A stretch of DNA of 64,000 bases from Dryomyza anilis. Taxonomy: Eukaryota; Arthropoda; Insecta; Diptera; Dryomyzidae. The DNA lies in contig OX638130.1 in NCBI GenBank assembly GCA_951804985.1, positions 99,135,700-99,199,699 of the forward strand, read 5' to 3'. Positions 25,503-37,650 of this stretch are shown here, piece after piece. Both the position numbers and the translations under genes were made by a program. Each line of letters begins with the position of its first letter. The first letter of the stretch is position 1. A model generated the notes under the pieces. That model saw nothing but the letters and a program-made list of their open reading frames with translations. It searched no databases and was not told where the DNA came from.

Positions 25503-25862
25503 ATGTTAGATATATTTCGTGGTTTGAAAAACCTTGTAAAGGTCAGTCACGTTAAAACCGATTCGCCAGTATTTCGTTTGCACTACTCCATAAGTGTGAT
25601 GATCCTTATGTCGTTCTCGTTAATCATCACCACACGCCAGTATGTCGGGAATCCCATTGATTGCGTTCACACCAAAGATATTCCGGAGGATGTACTCAAC
25701 ACATACTGTTGGATACATTCGACGTACACCCTCAAATCGTATTTCCACAAGAAGCAGGGTCAGACGGTGCCGTATCCGGGCATTGGCAATTCCGATGGTG
25801 ACCTGCACGAGAAGAAGCACTACAAATACTATCAGTGGGTGTGTTTTTGCCTATTCTTTCAG
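25503..25862 (+). CDS. shakB: Innexin shaking-B, neural-type first coding exon (N-terminus, TM1, extracellular loop 1, start of TM2)
   Basis: This 360-nt exon encodes residues 1-120 of the neural isoform, starting [18 protein letters not shown] and ending [12 protein letters not shown]. Residues 28-44 ([17 protein letters not shown]) are the first membrane segment. QYVGNPIDC and NTYCWIHST give Cys54 and Cys69 of extracellular loop 1, and YYQWV opens membrane segment 2. The donor GTGGGT at 25863 follows a complete CAG codon and matches the phase-0 acceptor at 41047. The start ATG is preceded in frame by a stop at 25485. Compared with the lethal-type half (1965-2098 plus 3966-4155), one exon here covers what is split there. 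The product is a gap-junction subunit of electrical synapses, and the complete neural protein would be 372 residues. The sequence is extremely close to Drosophila ShakB-N. Confidence 0.96.
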
Positions 25863-26461
25863 GTGGGTTTTTGCTAAAAACATGATATACAAAAAGGGTT
25901 TAGTCATAAAATTTAAGAAAATAACTAAGACTTGTTATAATTAAGTTACAAAAAAGTTTTATAATAAGTTATAAAAATATTTAAGTTCTAATGATAAATA
26001 AAAAGTTATCAGAATTTTGTGATCTTTTAGTTCTAGAATAACATGATTTATATAATTCAGGAATTATACGTTATATACAGATTTATTTTTGATATGATGT
26101 ATTCGTATTCACGGTGATCTTCATCTCTTACAAAAATTTAATTGATTTTTAAAATATTTTTTAAACTTTTTTTTTTTGAAACGCAAGTGCATACCATATT
26201 TTCATAATAAAAAAATATATTTTAGCGGCTTATATCAAAGATCTCTCTGTGTATGGATATGAAAATGATTTTCCAATATCCATACATTTAAAGGTATTAT
26301 TTCCATTTGAAATGCTACTTTGAGATTTTAAAAATCAAATCTAAATTATTAAATTAAATTTTTTGTTGGTACTTACGTCATTAAAATACAAATAAAAGCC
26401 GCAAAAGGCCGTACCGGTTAACTATTTTTTATATTCATACTGAGTGATGTCTCAGCTATGA
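25863..26461. other. Intron, no feature recognised
   Basis: AT-rich sequence directly after the neural exon donor. No repeats or coding features are recognised. Confidence 0.5.
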
Positions 26462-27357
26462 CCCCAGACAAAAAAATATGCAAAAAAACTGGGATTATAC
26501 CCAGTCCGCTATGTCTCTTAGGCTTTCGATGCCTCGAAACTTTCTCGAACTAACTTTGATATCAAAGTTCGAACTCGTAGTAAATAGTCTAATTTTCAAT
26601 AATTCTCGTACATTCAAATTTAAGGACGATATACGACATTTAAATATTTATCACATTGATTTCGTAATATTTCACGAAGCAATGTCGAACTTTGATTAAT
26701 TTTTCTTCGATATCGTTCCGATTTCGAACGATTTCTCGTACCGAACACATTTTTTTGTAAGTTTCATTTTATACGTTTTTAAAAGTATCTTACAAGAAAA
26801 ATGTAAAGGAAAAGTAGCCTGTCTGTTGAAGTTAAAAAAAAAAATTATATAGAAATTTTTATTTCGAAAAGCAGCTTTATAGCAGGAAACTGGTACAGAA
26901 AGTTAGCAAGTAAACAATTGGTATTTGTATTCAAAATTTTTCAATATAGAATTAATAGCCTTTTTTTGCACACAACAAAAACTTCATGTATACAAAAAAC
27001 AAACAAATATTTTTTTTGTATTCGAACGTGTTTTGTTATTGCTTTCTTCGACTACTTATGTAGCGGTACATCGAACACAATAACAATCCTGAATTCAATA
27101 ACACAGCAAAATTCATCTGTGTTTTTGTACAACAAAAAGTTTTGATGTAGAATGTAAGTACATTCATGTTCCCTACCATTCCCTACCTTTGTCTGCCATT
27201 TCCCTACCAATTTTGTTTTTATGAAATAGTGGGAAACAGGAATGGTTTGTCCAAATTCGCATCTAAAATACTTCAATAAAATTGTATTTTAATGCATATA
27301 AACATCATTTTGCCTGCGTGTTTTATTCCATTTTTCTGCATAAAATTTTGTCTGGGG
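26462..27357. mobile_element. Candidate non-autonomous DNA transposon with CCCCAGAC ends
   Basis: The left end CCCCAGACAAAAAAATATGC (26462 on) matches, in reverse, the right end CCCCAGACAAAATTTTATGC (ending 27357). Both are followed by a CA(A/G)AAAAA tract. The element would be 896 bp. The interior holds no transposase; near 26553-26570 is a palindromic ACTTTGATATCAAAGT. I see no convincing target-site duplication (flanks ATGA and AAAG), so the exact family is open. Confidence 0.6.
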
Positions 27358-27763
27358 AAAGTACATCCAACTTTTTAGAAATGTTCGACCGAAAATGTAT
27401 AAATATATTTTTATAATATGAAAATATTATATACGCTTGCATTTTAAATGCAAATAAAATCCTGTAATGAATTGATTCATAAAAACTAGAAAAATACGGG
27501 GTAATAAGTATATAACCATATTAGTTTAGAAATAAATATTAGTTAAAAAATATTTTTTCTAACATCAAATATTTCCAAAACAGAATTGTAACCTTTATGT
27601 AACTTAATAACATAATTATCAAGTTGAAATTGAGTTTTTCGTTTGGAATTCGAATTTTTTGTTAACCAGCTTGTCCAGTACAGCGTATATTTGAATGAAG
27701 TTTAGTTACAAAAAGGTTTCATATATGTTTCAGAATCAAATTATTAAAGTTGATCTTTTTTAA

Positions 27764-28195
27764 AATAAGGACAGAACCAACAAATGCTTAAATGAATTTG
27801 AAACCCACTTTCATTTTATTTCAAGACATGCACAGTCGTTGTTTCTATGCTTGAAAACCAAAAAAAGGTATTGCTCATAACAACAAATAACAAGTAGTGT
27901 TAAAATAAAACACAAACAAGACGTAGTTGTAGTGAAGAGGTCTATAATGATGTGCAATGAAAATTCAAATACTGAAATGCACAAATAAGGACTGAACTAA
28001 CAAATGTATAAATGAATTTGAAACCCACTTTCATTTTATTTCAAGACATGTACACTCGTTGTTTCTGTGCTGGAAAATCAAAAAAAGGTATTGCTCATAA
28101 CAACAAAGAACAAGTAGTGTTAAAATAAAACGCAAACAAGACGTAGTTGTAGTGAAGAGGTTTATAACGATGTGCACTAATAATTCAAACACTGC
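27764..28195. repeat. Tandem duplication, unit about 221 bp
   Basis: Copy 1 (27764-27984) and copy 2 (27985-about 28195) share long identical stretches, such as CCCACTTTCATTTTATTTCA, AAAAAAGGTATTGCTCATAA and AAACAAGACGTAGTTGTAGT. The few differences suggest a fairly recent direct duplication. It is intronic with no coding function. Confidence 0.93.
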
Positions 28196-28204
28196 CTTCG
28201 AAGG

Positions 28205-30360
28205 ATTTATAAAGACGATAGAGTTATATAACATAGATACTGTTTTAATTCTAGAATAAATAAAAAATCATTTGAATACTTTTATTTTAATTCAATTAAA
28301 TTTACTGCGTGAATTCTAAAAGAGTACTTTTTCAATTTGTCTATACCGCAATCGTAAATTTGAAAGATGTTTGCCAGCAATATTTAGCGCATTTGTCGGA
28401 TGTTTGAACGATGTTTGTCTCAAATGCGATCTAAATAGTTTTTAAATAACTTGATAGTTATGGCTGTGATATTTTTTGTAATCATCTTTGAGCACATAAA
28501 TATAGACAACATCGTTACGGCCGTCGAACACATAGCGGCAGATTTGTTGTTGTTTTCCATGCTAGCCTTCTCACTCGTTACTCGTTGCGCCACTCACTGC
28601 ACTCACTATACTTGTTACATTTTCAGCGACAGTAGTGTCATTTGGTTTGGTTTTGTCTGGACACTACTTGACATCTATGAAATAAATACTGCAGTGAAGT
28701 TGCTGGAGAGACTTCAAAAATTAAAAAAAAAAAATACAATTTATTGTTACAAATCTTGCAATTAAATTTTTCTTTTGTAAATCGTATTTTTTCAAGATCT
28801 ATGCCATTAAAACAACTTGATATTATCCTTTATTTGAACTTTAGTCTATGGACTATCAATAGGACAACAAAATATTGTTAATTTAATTTAATAAATTAAA
28901 TTGTATATACATTTTAAACAAAATTATTTGCACTTCACAGTAAATATATAATGCATTAACCTGAATTGATAAACTTTAAAGTAAATTTATGCGCCATTTT
29001 TGGAATAAATAAATACACCACAAAAATGATATTAAAAACATTAAGAGATGCCACAAGTAGCCAAGTACAATATGAAAGTATTTCACCTCTGCAGCACCAG
29101 GTAGTACGTTCGTTGGCCACTAAAACAAATAAATATTGCAGTGAATTATAACGTCTTTTGATTGTTTATTATTCATGAAAATATATCTTCATAAATAAAC
29201 AATTGAGGTAAAAAAAGAAGAACAAAATATATCAGATATTCAAATAAACAAATGGTTTTTTTTTTAATAAAATCAACTTAAAAAATATATTTACTCAGCA
29301 CAAAAGTTCATAAAAGTTCAGATATAACATTTATTTGAAGATTTTACGAGATGCAATTTGAGAAATTAAGATTTCCGTTAGAACGAGATGTTCAAAGAAT
29401 TAAGTGTTTTGAGATAAGTTATATAGACAGAAATAGAATATATAAGTGCTTAAAATAATATTAATTTTTTTTTTATAATTTTTTTCTTTTAAAAAAGTTT
29501 TAAGTTTTTACAAAATATAAATTTGAAATAAATATATGTATAAATTTAAAAATGATATATAAATGTTCAAAAGCAAAAGAAAATTTCATTCTAAACAATA
29601 AATCTTAGTCTAATTTATTTTCCATTCATGTACAACTTAATTGGAAATTGATTTATTGTGCGATCGATGAAAGATCGATTTAAAAATAGTTTCGTTCGGT
29701 ATTATTTGAAAACACAAAAAGGCGGCTTATTATTAATGTGTGTTGTGGTGTCTGCCTGGCTGCATGAATATGTATTTCATTATATAATATAGAAATATAT
29801 TTCAGCGAAATTCATTCACTGTTTTTTTTTTTTTCGTTGCCATAAAATAGTTTTTCTGTTTGGCAGTCGAATATTTGGCATTTTTATAAATTATTTAATT
29901 AATTTAAATTTATTTCAGAAAAACAGACAAATTAAATTAATTAATCTTGACGCTGTAATTAAAGTGAATTTTTATTTGCCAATTAATAAAACTAAATTTT
30001 AATTCGATTTTGAATAAAAAAAAACTAAAGCATTTCCTTGAATTTTTATATTTGTTTAACTAGTAAATAATATTAATACATATATGTTTTTCTGCGTACA
30101 ATTATACACAATATATATATATTTAGATATTTATCATTTCACACCTAACATTTATAATTATTGGAGGGGGGAAATGATTGTGCCAGTACTAAACTAGTGG
30201 TAAATGACGCTAACAGAAGATTAAAAAATGTTGCGGCATAATTTTATCAGCACATTAATTAGTAGCTAATTTACAACTATTTGTTATTTAAATAAATAAA
30301 TATCTATATATTTATGTAGTAGACGAAATTTTGTACTTCATTTAAAATAATGTATTCTAA
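28205..30360. other. Intron, AT-rich, no feature recognised
   Basis: A 104-codon frame at 28451-28765 begins in hydrophobic sequence but has no innexin or other recognisable motif. The remainder is A/T-rich with homopolymers. Confidence 0.45.
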
Positions 30361-30364
30361 TTTT

Positions 30365-32280
30365 TGTTGAAAATTTGAATTTTGAGTGGGAATTTGAATT
30401 TTGAGTAAATACGAATTTAAAATTTTAATCTATATTCAAATGTTTAATTAATAATGAAAATTTAAATTTGAGTGAAAATTTAAATTTGAGTGAAAATTTA
30501 AATTTGAGTGAAAATTTAAATTTGAGTGAAAATTTATACTTTTAGTGAAAATTTTAAGATTGTGAAAATATGGTAATTATGAATAAATATTTTAATTTTT
30601 AGTAAAAATTGTAATGTTGAGTGAAAATTGGAAATTTGAGTGAACATTTAAATTTTGAGTAAAAATGAAATTTCAAGTGGAACTTGAAATTATTAATGAA
30701 AATTGGAATTTGGGATGAAAATTGAGTTTTTGAATGAAACTTGCGAGTTTTTAGTGAAAATTGTTATTTTGAGTAAAAATAGGAATTTTGAGTGAAAATT
30801 GAAAATTTGAGTGAACATTTAAATTTTGAGTAAAAATGGAATTTCAAGTGGAACTTGAAATTTTTAATGAAAATTGGAATTTGGGATGAAAATTGAGTTT
30901 TTGAGTGAAACTTGCGAGTTTTTAGTGAAAATCGTTATTTTGAGTAAAAATTGGAATTTGGAATGAATATAGGAATTTTGAGTGAATATTAGAATTTTGA
31001 GTGAAAATTAGAATTTTGAGTGAAAATTAGTATTTTGTGTACAAATTGGAATTTTGAGTGAACATTAGAATTTTTAATGAAAAATGGAATTTTGAGTCAA
31101 TATTTGGCATTTGATTGAAACTGAAGAAATTTGAGTGAAAATTAGATTTTTTTTAATGAAAATTGGATTTGTTTATTCAACATTGGATTTTAAGTGAAAC
31201 TTGAAATTTTGAGTGACAATATTAATTTTGAGCGAATATGGGAATTTCGACAGAAATTTGAAATTTTAAATGAAAATTATAATTCGGTGAAATTGAGTGA
31301 AAATTGTTGTAATTTTGAGTGAAAATTGGAATTTTTATTGAATATTGGAACATTTAAATATTGAGTGATAATTTAAGTTTAGAGAGAAATTTAGACTGAA
31401 ATATGAAATTTTGAGTGAAAATTATAATTCGGTGAAATTTAAGTGAACATTTTAATTTTGAGTGAAAATTGGAATTTTAATGAAAATTTGAATTTTAAAT
31501 AAAAATTGGAATTTCGAGTAAAAGTTGGAATTTTGAGTAAAAGTTGGAATTTTGAGTAAAAATTGGAATTTTATGTAAAAAGTGGAATTTTAAATGAAAA
31601 AAAGGAGTTTTGTGTGAAACTTAGAATTTAAAGTGAAAATTGTAATTTTCAATGAAAATAGTTATTTTGAATGAAAATTGTCATTTTGAGTGAAAATTAT
31701 AATTCGTTGTGAAAATTTTAACTTTGAGTGAAAATTTGAATTTAGACTGAAAATTAGTATGTTGAATGAAAATAAAAATTTTGGGTGAAAATTGTAATTT
31801 TGAGTGGAAATTTGATTTTAGGGAATTTTAATTTTAAATAAATTTCAATTTTGAGATAAATTTTTAAATTTTAGTGAAATTTAAAATTTGAGTGAAATTT
31901 AAAATTTGAGTGAAATTTTTAAATGAAAATTCAAATTTTGTGTGATATGTGAAATTTTGGTTTCAAATTAGAATTTTGTAATTTTAAGTGAAAATTGTAA
32001 TTAAGAATTAACAATGGTATTTCGAGTGAAACTTGGAATTTTTAGTGAAAAGTGTATTTTTTATGAAAATTGGAATTTTTAGTGAAAATTGTAATGTAGA
32101 ATGAAAATTTTAATATTGATAGAAAATTGGAATTTTAAGTTATAATTTGAATTTTGCGTGAAAATTGTAATTTTGATTGAATATTTTGATGTTAACTGAA
32201 AAGTTTAATTTTGGTTTTTTATCGAATATTTTGTAATTTTGAATAAATATTTGAACATTGAGTGAAATTTCAGAAATTAA
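30365..32280 (-). repeat. 19-bp minisatellite array E (inverted, most diverged)
   Basis: Units of the type GGAATTTTGAGTGAAAATT recur at about 19 bp. On the minus strand this is AATTTTCACTCAAAATTCC. Unit length and sequence vary more than in arrays A-C, indicating greater age. A longer segment of about 180 bp is duplicated (around 30620-30760 and 30800-30940, sharing GTGGAACTTGAAAT and GTGAAACTTGCGAGTTTTT or close variants). Confidence 0.9.
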
Positions 32281-34320
32281 AATTAAATAAGTAATTATGA
32301 GTTTTTTTATATCTGTGACATTAGGTACTAACGCTTATATTCGAAATTTCAATTGACATTTTTTTAAAATTTCAATTCTATGAAAAACGATTTTCGTTCA
32401 AGAATTCCTGTTCTAGAATTCAATATTTCTATACAAAATAAACGTATTGCAATAGAGTTCAATACGTCTTTGTTCTATTGAACGAATTATATTCTAAAAA
32501 TCATACATTCCCTAATCTCTGTAATATGATTATGATAATAATCGTCACTGACTTAGTGCCCTCATGAAAATTTAAAATCACTGCCCATACAAATCTCTAT
32601 ATAGTACGATATATAAACATATGTGGGTACACGAACTCAAACGACTACGTGTCATTACTGAGGGAAATTCTACAAAAAATTTCAAAAAAAAAATCTATTT
32701 TTAAAAATACACAAACGTGTGTTTTTTCCACTTTGTTGTTGTACTTTCTGTAGACTTTTGTAGAGACGATGTGAAAAGAGGGCAGAAAGAACCAAAAAAA
32801 AAAAAAAAACTAACATTTTCGAGCACTGCCTTTCGATGGCAATCATTGTGTAATTCGGAAAATGTTGACTTTTCACACCCAACTGAAGAGTGCTGAGAGA
32901 AAGAGAGAGCCTTGGTGGTGAGTGTGACTGTGATAGAGAGAACTCTCGCTGAGTAGAATAAGTGATCTTAATTTGAGTGGGAGACAGTCAACGCCGCATA
33001 TAATTTGAAAAAGTGTCAACACTGTTAATTTTTTTTTTTTGACTACTGTCAAAATATAAATGCGGAAAACTGCTTTCAATAATGACGTAGAGAGACCTAT
33101 TTCGGTGGTGGTTGTTGTGATTCTTGTTGCGGATACTCAGCCGCATGATAAATGACAGATAATGAGTGTGTCGCGGGGAGAAAAGACTGAAAGAAAGAAC
33201 ACTGCGGCAAGTGCTATTGGAGCAATTACAGCTGTCAAAAAGTGTTCGCATGACTGTGACAATTATTTCAGTAATAAAAAATATATTTGTGGGGAATACA
33301 AACAATACAAAAACCTGCTAAAAAATTATGTCACACAAATGTTGTGATTTTTAGCGCTTACATTTTGACAGGTCTCAATTGCAGCATCTGTACAATTTAT
33401 TGATTTATGTCAAACAGCACACGATTGACAGCTGCCATCAAAAATTACTATCGATATTACGTCTAAAATGATCTTGACTAAAATATGAAATATCAAAGGG
33501 GTAGTATACATGCCATGTAGTGCAAAACTAAAATAATTATGTATTTTGAAATACTTTTAAAGATCACTACAAACACCACCCCCCCACCACCTATTTTGTT
33601 TTCATAAAACTATTTAAATTTTGCATAGCCATTAGTTTTTGTATAAATTAGCAAATATTATGATTTTTGAAATTCAAAATATTTTTGCGTTTTTTTTTTG
33701 TTTGCTTTGTTTTGTTTGGTTTGGTACAAATAACGAATGGCCACCAATCAATCGATCGTACATCAACAACATTTCCAAGTTTCAACGTCCGACTCTTGTT
33801 GCATATATGAAATATGTGTCTTTCTGTCTGTCTCTCTGTCTATATGTTTGTCCATGTGTGTATTTGGACTGTCTGTATTGTGTACCGCATCAGACGTTGG
33901 AAATTTGACATATTTATGCTGGCAAAATGCCAAATTGTCCAAAAGGATCATCATCACGATCGGTACGGTTACTCTTTGATAAGAGTGAAAAACAATGATT
34001 AGCATTTGCTCTCTTGTAATTAGGGAGTCTTTGGGAGAACGTGAGTGCACAAAAATTCTGATATATTGCAAGAAATGCTAACGCGGATAACATATGATCG
34101 CGCATTTAAAATATATATCAAATAAACATCTATGATTTTTTTTATGATATTGTACTAAATCAAAATTATATAAATATAGGATTCGATTTTCAAAGTGGGC
34201 ACATGTTTAAAAGTCAATAAAAACATTTCAAATATCAGAAACATTATAATTTATTCTATTAAGAAAGACTGATCATGGTATCACGTTTTTCATAAAACTG
34301 ATCGGATCAATTCCCAAATT
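32281..34320. other. Intronic complex island with GAGA-like motifs
   Basis: The part from 32520 to 33460 is less AT-biased and free of arrays. Purine tracts such as GAGAGAAAGAGAGAGCC (about 32894-32910) and GATAGAGAGAACTCTCGCTGAG (about 32931-32953) resemble GAGA-factor binding sequence. A CTGTCTGTCT-type simple tract lies at 33821-33895. Short frames here overlap on both strands and none is recognisable. Confidence 0.4.
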
Positions 34321-34324
34321 TCAA

Positions 34325-35480
34325 ATCCCAAATTTCACTCAAAATTATAATTTTCACTCAAAATTCTAATTTTCACTCAAAATTCTAATTTTCACACAAA
34401 ATTATAATTTTCACTCAAAATTCTAATTTTCACTCAAAATTATAATTTTTACTCAAAATTATAATTTTCACTCAAAATTATAATTTTCACTCAAAATTAT
34501 AATTTTCACTCAAAATTATAATTTTCATTCAAAATTATAATTTTCACTCAAAATTATAATTTTCACTCAAAATTATAATTTTTACTCAAAATTATAATTT
34601 TCACTCAAAATTATAATTTTCTTTCAAAATTATAATTTTCACTCAAAATTACAATTTTCACTCCAAATTTATATTTTCACTCAAAATTATAATTTTCACT
34701 CAAAATTATAATTTTCACTCATAATTATAATTTTCACTCAAAATTATAATTTTCACTCAAAATTAAAATTTTCTTTCACACTTATAATTTTCACTCAAAA
34801 TTCTTCTTTTCACTCATAATTCAAATTTTAATATTTTCACTCGAAATTCAAATTTTCATTCAAAATTATAAATATAATATAAAATTCAAATTTTCACTCA
34901 AAATATAAATTTTAACTCAACATTAAAATTCTAAAATTCATACACAATTCAAAGTTTCACTCAAAATGAAAATATATACACAAAGTTGAAATTTGTACTT
35001 AAATTAAATTTTTACTCAAACTGAAATTTTGTACTCATTTAAAAAATGTTCACTTAAAAACAAAGTTTTCTCTTAAAATTTGAATTTTCATTCAAAATTC
35101 AAATATTCACTCAAATCCAAAATTTTTCACTCTATATTATAAATTCGACTCTAAAAAAAATTGTGCACTCAAAATAAAATTTTCGCTCTAAACTAAAAAT
35201 TTCAATCAATTTTGAAAATTGACACAAATTTGGAAATGTGCACTCAGAATTAATATTTTTTATAAATATTTATATATCTTACTCATAATCAATATTTACA
35301 CTAAAAATTAAAAAATTTCACTCAAAATTGGATTTTCATTTAGTATCAAAAAATTGGAAGAACAATTAAAATGTTCACTTATAATTAATATTTTATATAA
35401 AAACTATAATGTTTACTGAAAATTTTAGTTTTCACTCAACAAATCAATATTTCCGTCAATATCTTTTGTATTCAAAATTA
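34325..35480 (+). repeat. 19-bp minisatellite array F
   Basis: Units of TTATAATTTTCACTCAAAA every 19 bp, highly regular at 34330-34800 and decaying to 35480. The consensus equals array C in the opposite orientation, although arrays D and E lie between them. Confidence 0.94.
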
Positions 35481-36169
35481 AACTTTCACGCAAAATACAA
35501 AAAAAAAATCATATGTAGTTTAAAATCTGACTGATAATTAAAATAATTATTACAAAATTACATTTTTTTTTTATTATTTTCCAGATTTAAAAATTTCCAG
35601 TTTTTTTTTAATTCTTTCAGAATTACAATTCTTCATTCCATTTGTATTACTCTTAATTTTAATTATTATCGCCTTGAACATATTGTATACTTAAAGTAAT
35701 TATAACATAAATGTATATGGCATGAGTTTAGTGTGTATTTAAAAAAAATCAATTGTTTGAAATTTGCTAATTATAGTGCACAAAATTTAAAGTAAACCAG
35801 AAAAATTGTATAAATTCGGTCATTGTTAATGCATTATTGTTGTGTTAAGAGGCATAACATAAATTTGGCTACTACATGCAATATAAATATAAAATATTTC
35901 GCAGATATGCATTGCGATTTTACGCACAGTCTACGCCATGATTATCTGCCTTGCAAATTGGCACGTTTTATTGCCAACAAAAATGCCTCTACTTTGAACG
36001 AATTACAAATTTTATAGAATGCAAATTAGTACAGACCAATTATGGATAATCTTTTGAACCACTTAGTATTTAGTAGATATTTGCTTTGAATCCATTTGTA
36101 AATTATCTATAAAAAGTAAATGGTTTTAGTTTTTCAATATTTCAGAAATATGCTTTGTAATAAAATATT
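35481..36169. other. Intron, no feature recognised
   Basis: AT-rich. A 64-codon frame at 35823-36017 has no recognisable feature. Confidence 0.45.
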
Positions 36170-36424
36170 CACTCTGAAAAAAATCCTATCAAATTTGGTC
36201 AATAGGACGGTTATTGATTTAATAGTATATAGAAAATAAATATTTTCATATAAACACAAACATAATTTAATAATATTTCATAGTATTTTTGGGTATTTAA
36301 TGGTATTTACCTATTAAAATTATAGTTTATCTTATTGACCTATTAAAATAATAGTTTATCCTATTGACTAATTTTAATACCAAAAAAAACTATTGATTTC
36401 ATAGTATTTTTGTTTTTCTGAGTG
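36170..36424. mobile_element. MITE-like element, CACTCTGAAAAA ends, copy 1
   Basis: The left end CACTCTGAAAAAAAT matches, in reverse, the right end CACTCAGAAAAACAAA. Subterminal phrases CAATAGGAC(G/A)GTTATTGATT and TATTGATTTCATAGTATTTTT appear near opposite ends. The internal part, with AATAAATATTTTCATATAAA and CTATTAAAAT repeats, is shared with 45671-45876. There is no coding capacity and no clear target-site duplication. Confidence 0.7.
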
Positions 36425-37650
36425 TTACGCACTATAGCAAGACCTAGAATAATGTACAGAATTTAATGCTTTCCATTTTTAACATTTTTTTATTCAATAT
36501 TCTGATATTTAATAATTTGAAAAACAAAAATCGATAAACTTTTGCTTCCCTCAATTTATTTTGTATCATTTTCTTAAAAATATTTTTGATTTTCTGTAAT
36601 TTTACTTAGAGCCGAGCACAATAAATTTTAAGTTTTTATTGTACGCATTATAGCTACTTAGTTGGCCCGAAATAAAAACACATTGCCATCATAAATTCAC
36701 TGATCTTCGACCTCTGGCGAAATGAATTCAAACTTTTGATGGCACTCATAAAAATTTAAATTATATATTTTTAAAAACCAATGTCAGTGAATAACTAAAT
36801 TTAATACTGTCTGCTTTTTATTTTATTTATTTTCAAAATTAAATACATTTAATAATGCTATAAAAAATTGAGGCTTTAATTTTTTGATAAATGCAAATAA
36901 TAAAAGTTTATTGGTTTTTTTGTAGCAGATTAAAAATGGAAATGGATGTAGTACTTTTTAATACCATTGTCTATAATTCTGCGATGCGTCATAAAGTGTC
37001 ATGAGTTAAAACATATGGTTTGTAGTATAAAGAAGAAGACAGACTATAAACCAAAAAAATTAAAATAACCTGTTGCATGGCTCAACCTCTACTTCCACCT
37101 CCTACTTTCTGTCACCACCTACATAAAGGATTAATTAAATAAACATTTTCATTGGCCACTCATTTCAGTGGCCAATTAAATGTCATGTCAGGGTTTTTCA
37201 CGTCGTCATCCAGTAGTCAGTCCATCAGTCCGTCAGTCAGTGGGCGCTACTGCTGCCATTCTATACAGAAATTTACGATACAAGTTATTATTAATTTGTC
37301 ACCCGAATTAGCATAAATATTCGACGACGACGACACTTCATCACATGCGGCCTTAAATTATATTTTTCTAGTCTCATTTAATAGTTTACTTGAAATCCCT
37401 GTCGACAAGATGGCATTATTTATGGGGCTATTGTTATCATGCGAACTGTAGGACGCTGGATTAGTAGCTTATTTTTAATAGAAATACAAAAAGTAGATTT
37501 TTCTGACTTAGATTTTGAATAAAATTCGTTTTTTTTTGCACACATTCGAAATTACAGATTTCAGTTGATGTCGTAAAATGGGGGATTTTTAGAAATTTAA
37601 AATAAATGAATTACATAACATTAAGAATATCAAAAAATTGCAATAAAAAA
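36425..37650. other. Intron with a complex island
   Basis: The stretch 36900-37450 is more complex, with a perfect hairpin at 37151-37176 and a CAGTC-rich tract near 37208-37240. No gene is recognised. Confidence 0.4.
37151..37176. promoter_or_regulatory. Perfect 10-bp inverted repeat ATTGGCCACT
   Basis: ATTGGCCACT, a 6-base spacer and AGTGGCCAAT form an exact palindrome, unusually GC-rich for this region. It could be a dimeric protein-binding site or a small hairpin. No function is shown by the sequence. Confidence 0.4.

Noticed and set aside
25642..25944. A second open frame overlapping the neural exon
   Set aside because: It is a shadow frame of the conserved ShakB coding sequence.
28451..28765. 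A 104-codon frame with a hydrophobic start, considered as an extra innexin exon
   Set aside because: It has no innexin motif (no YYQW, no cysteine pattern) and no matching splice phases.
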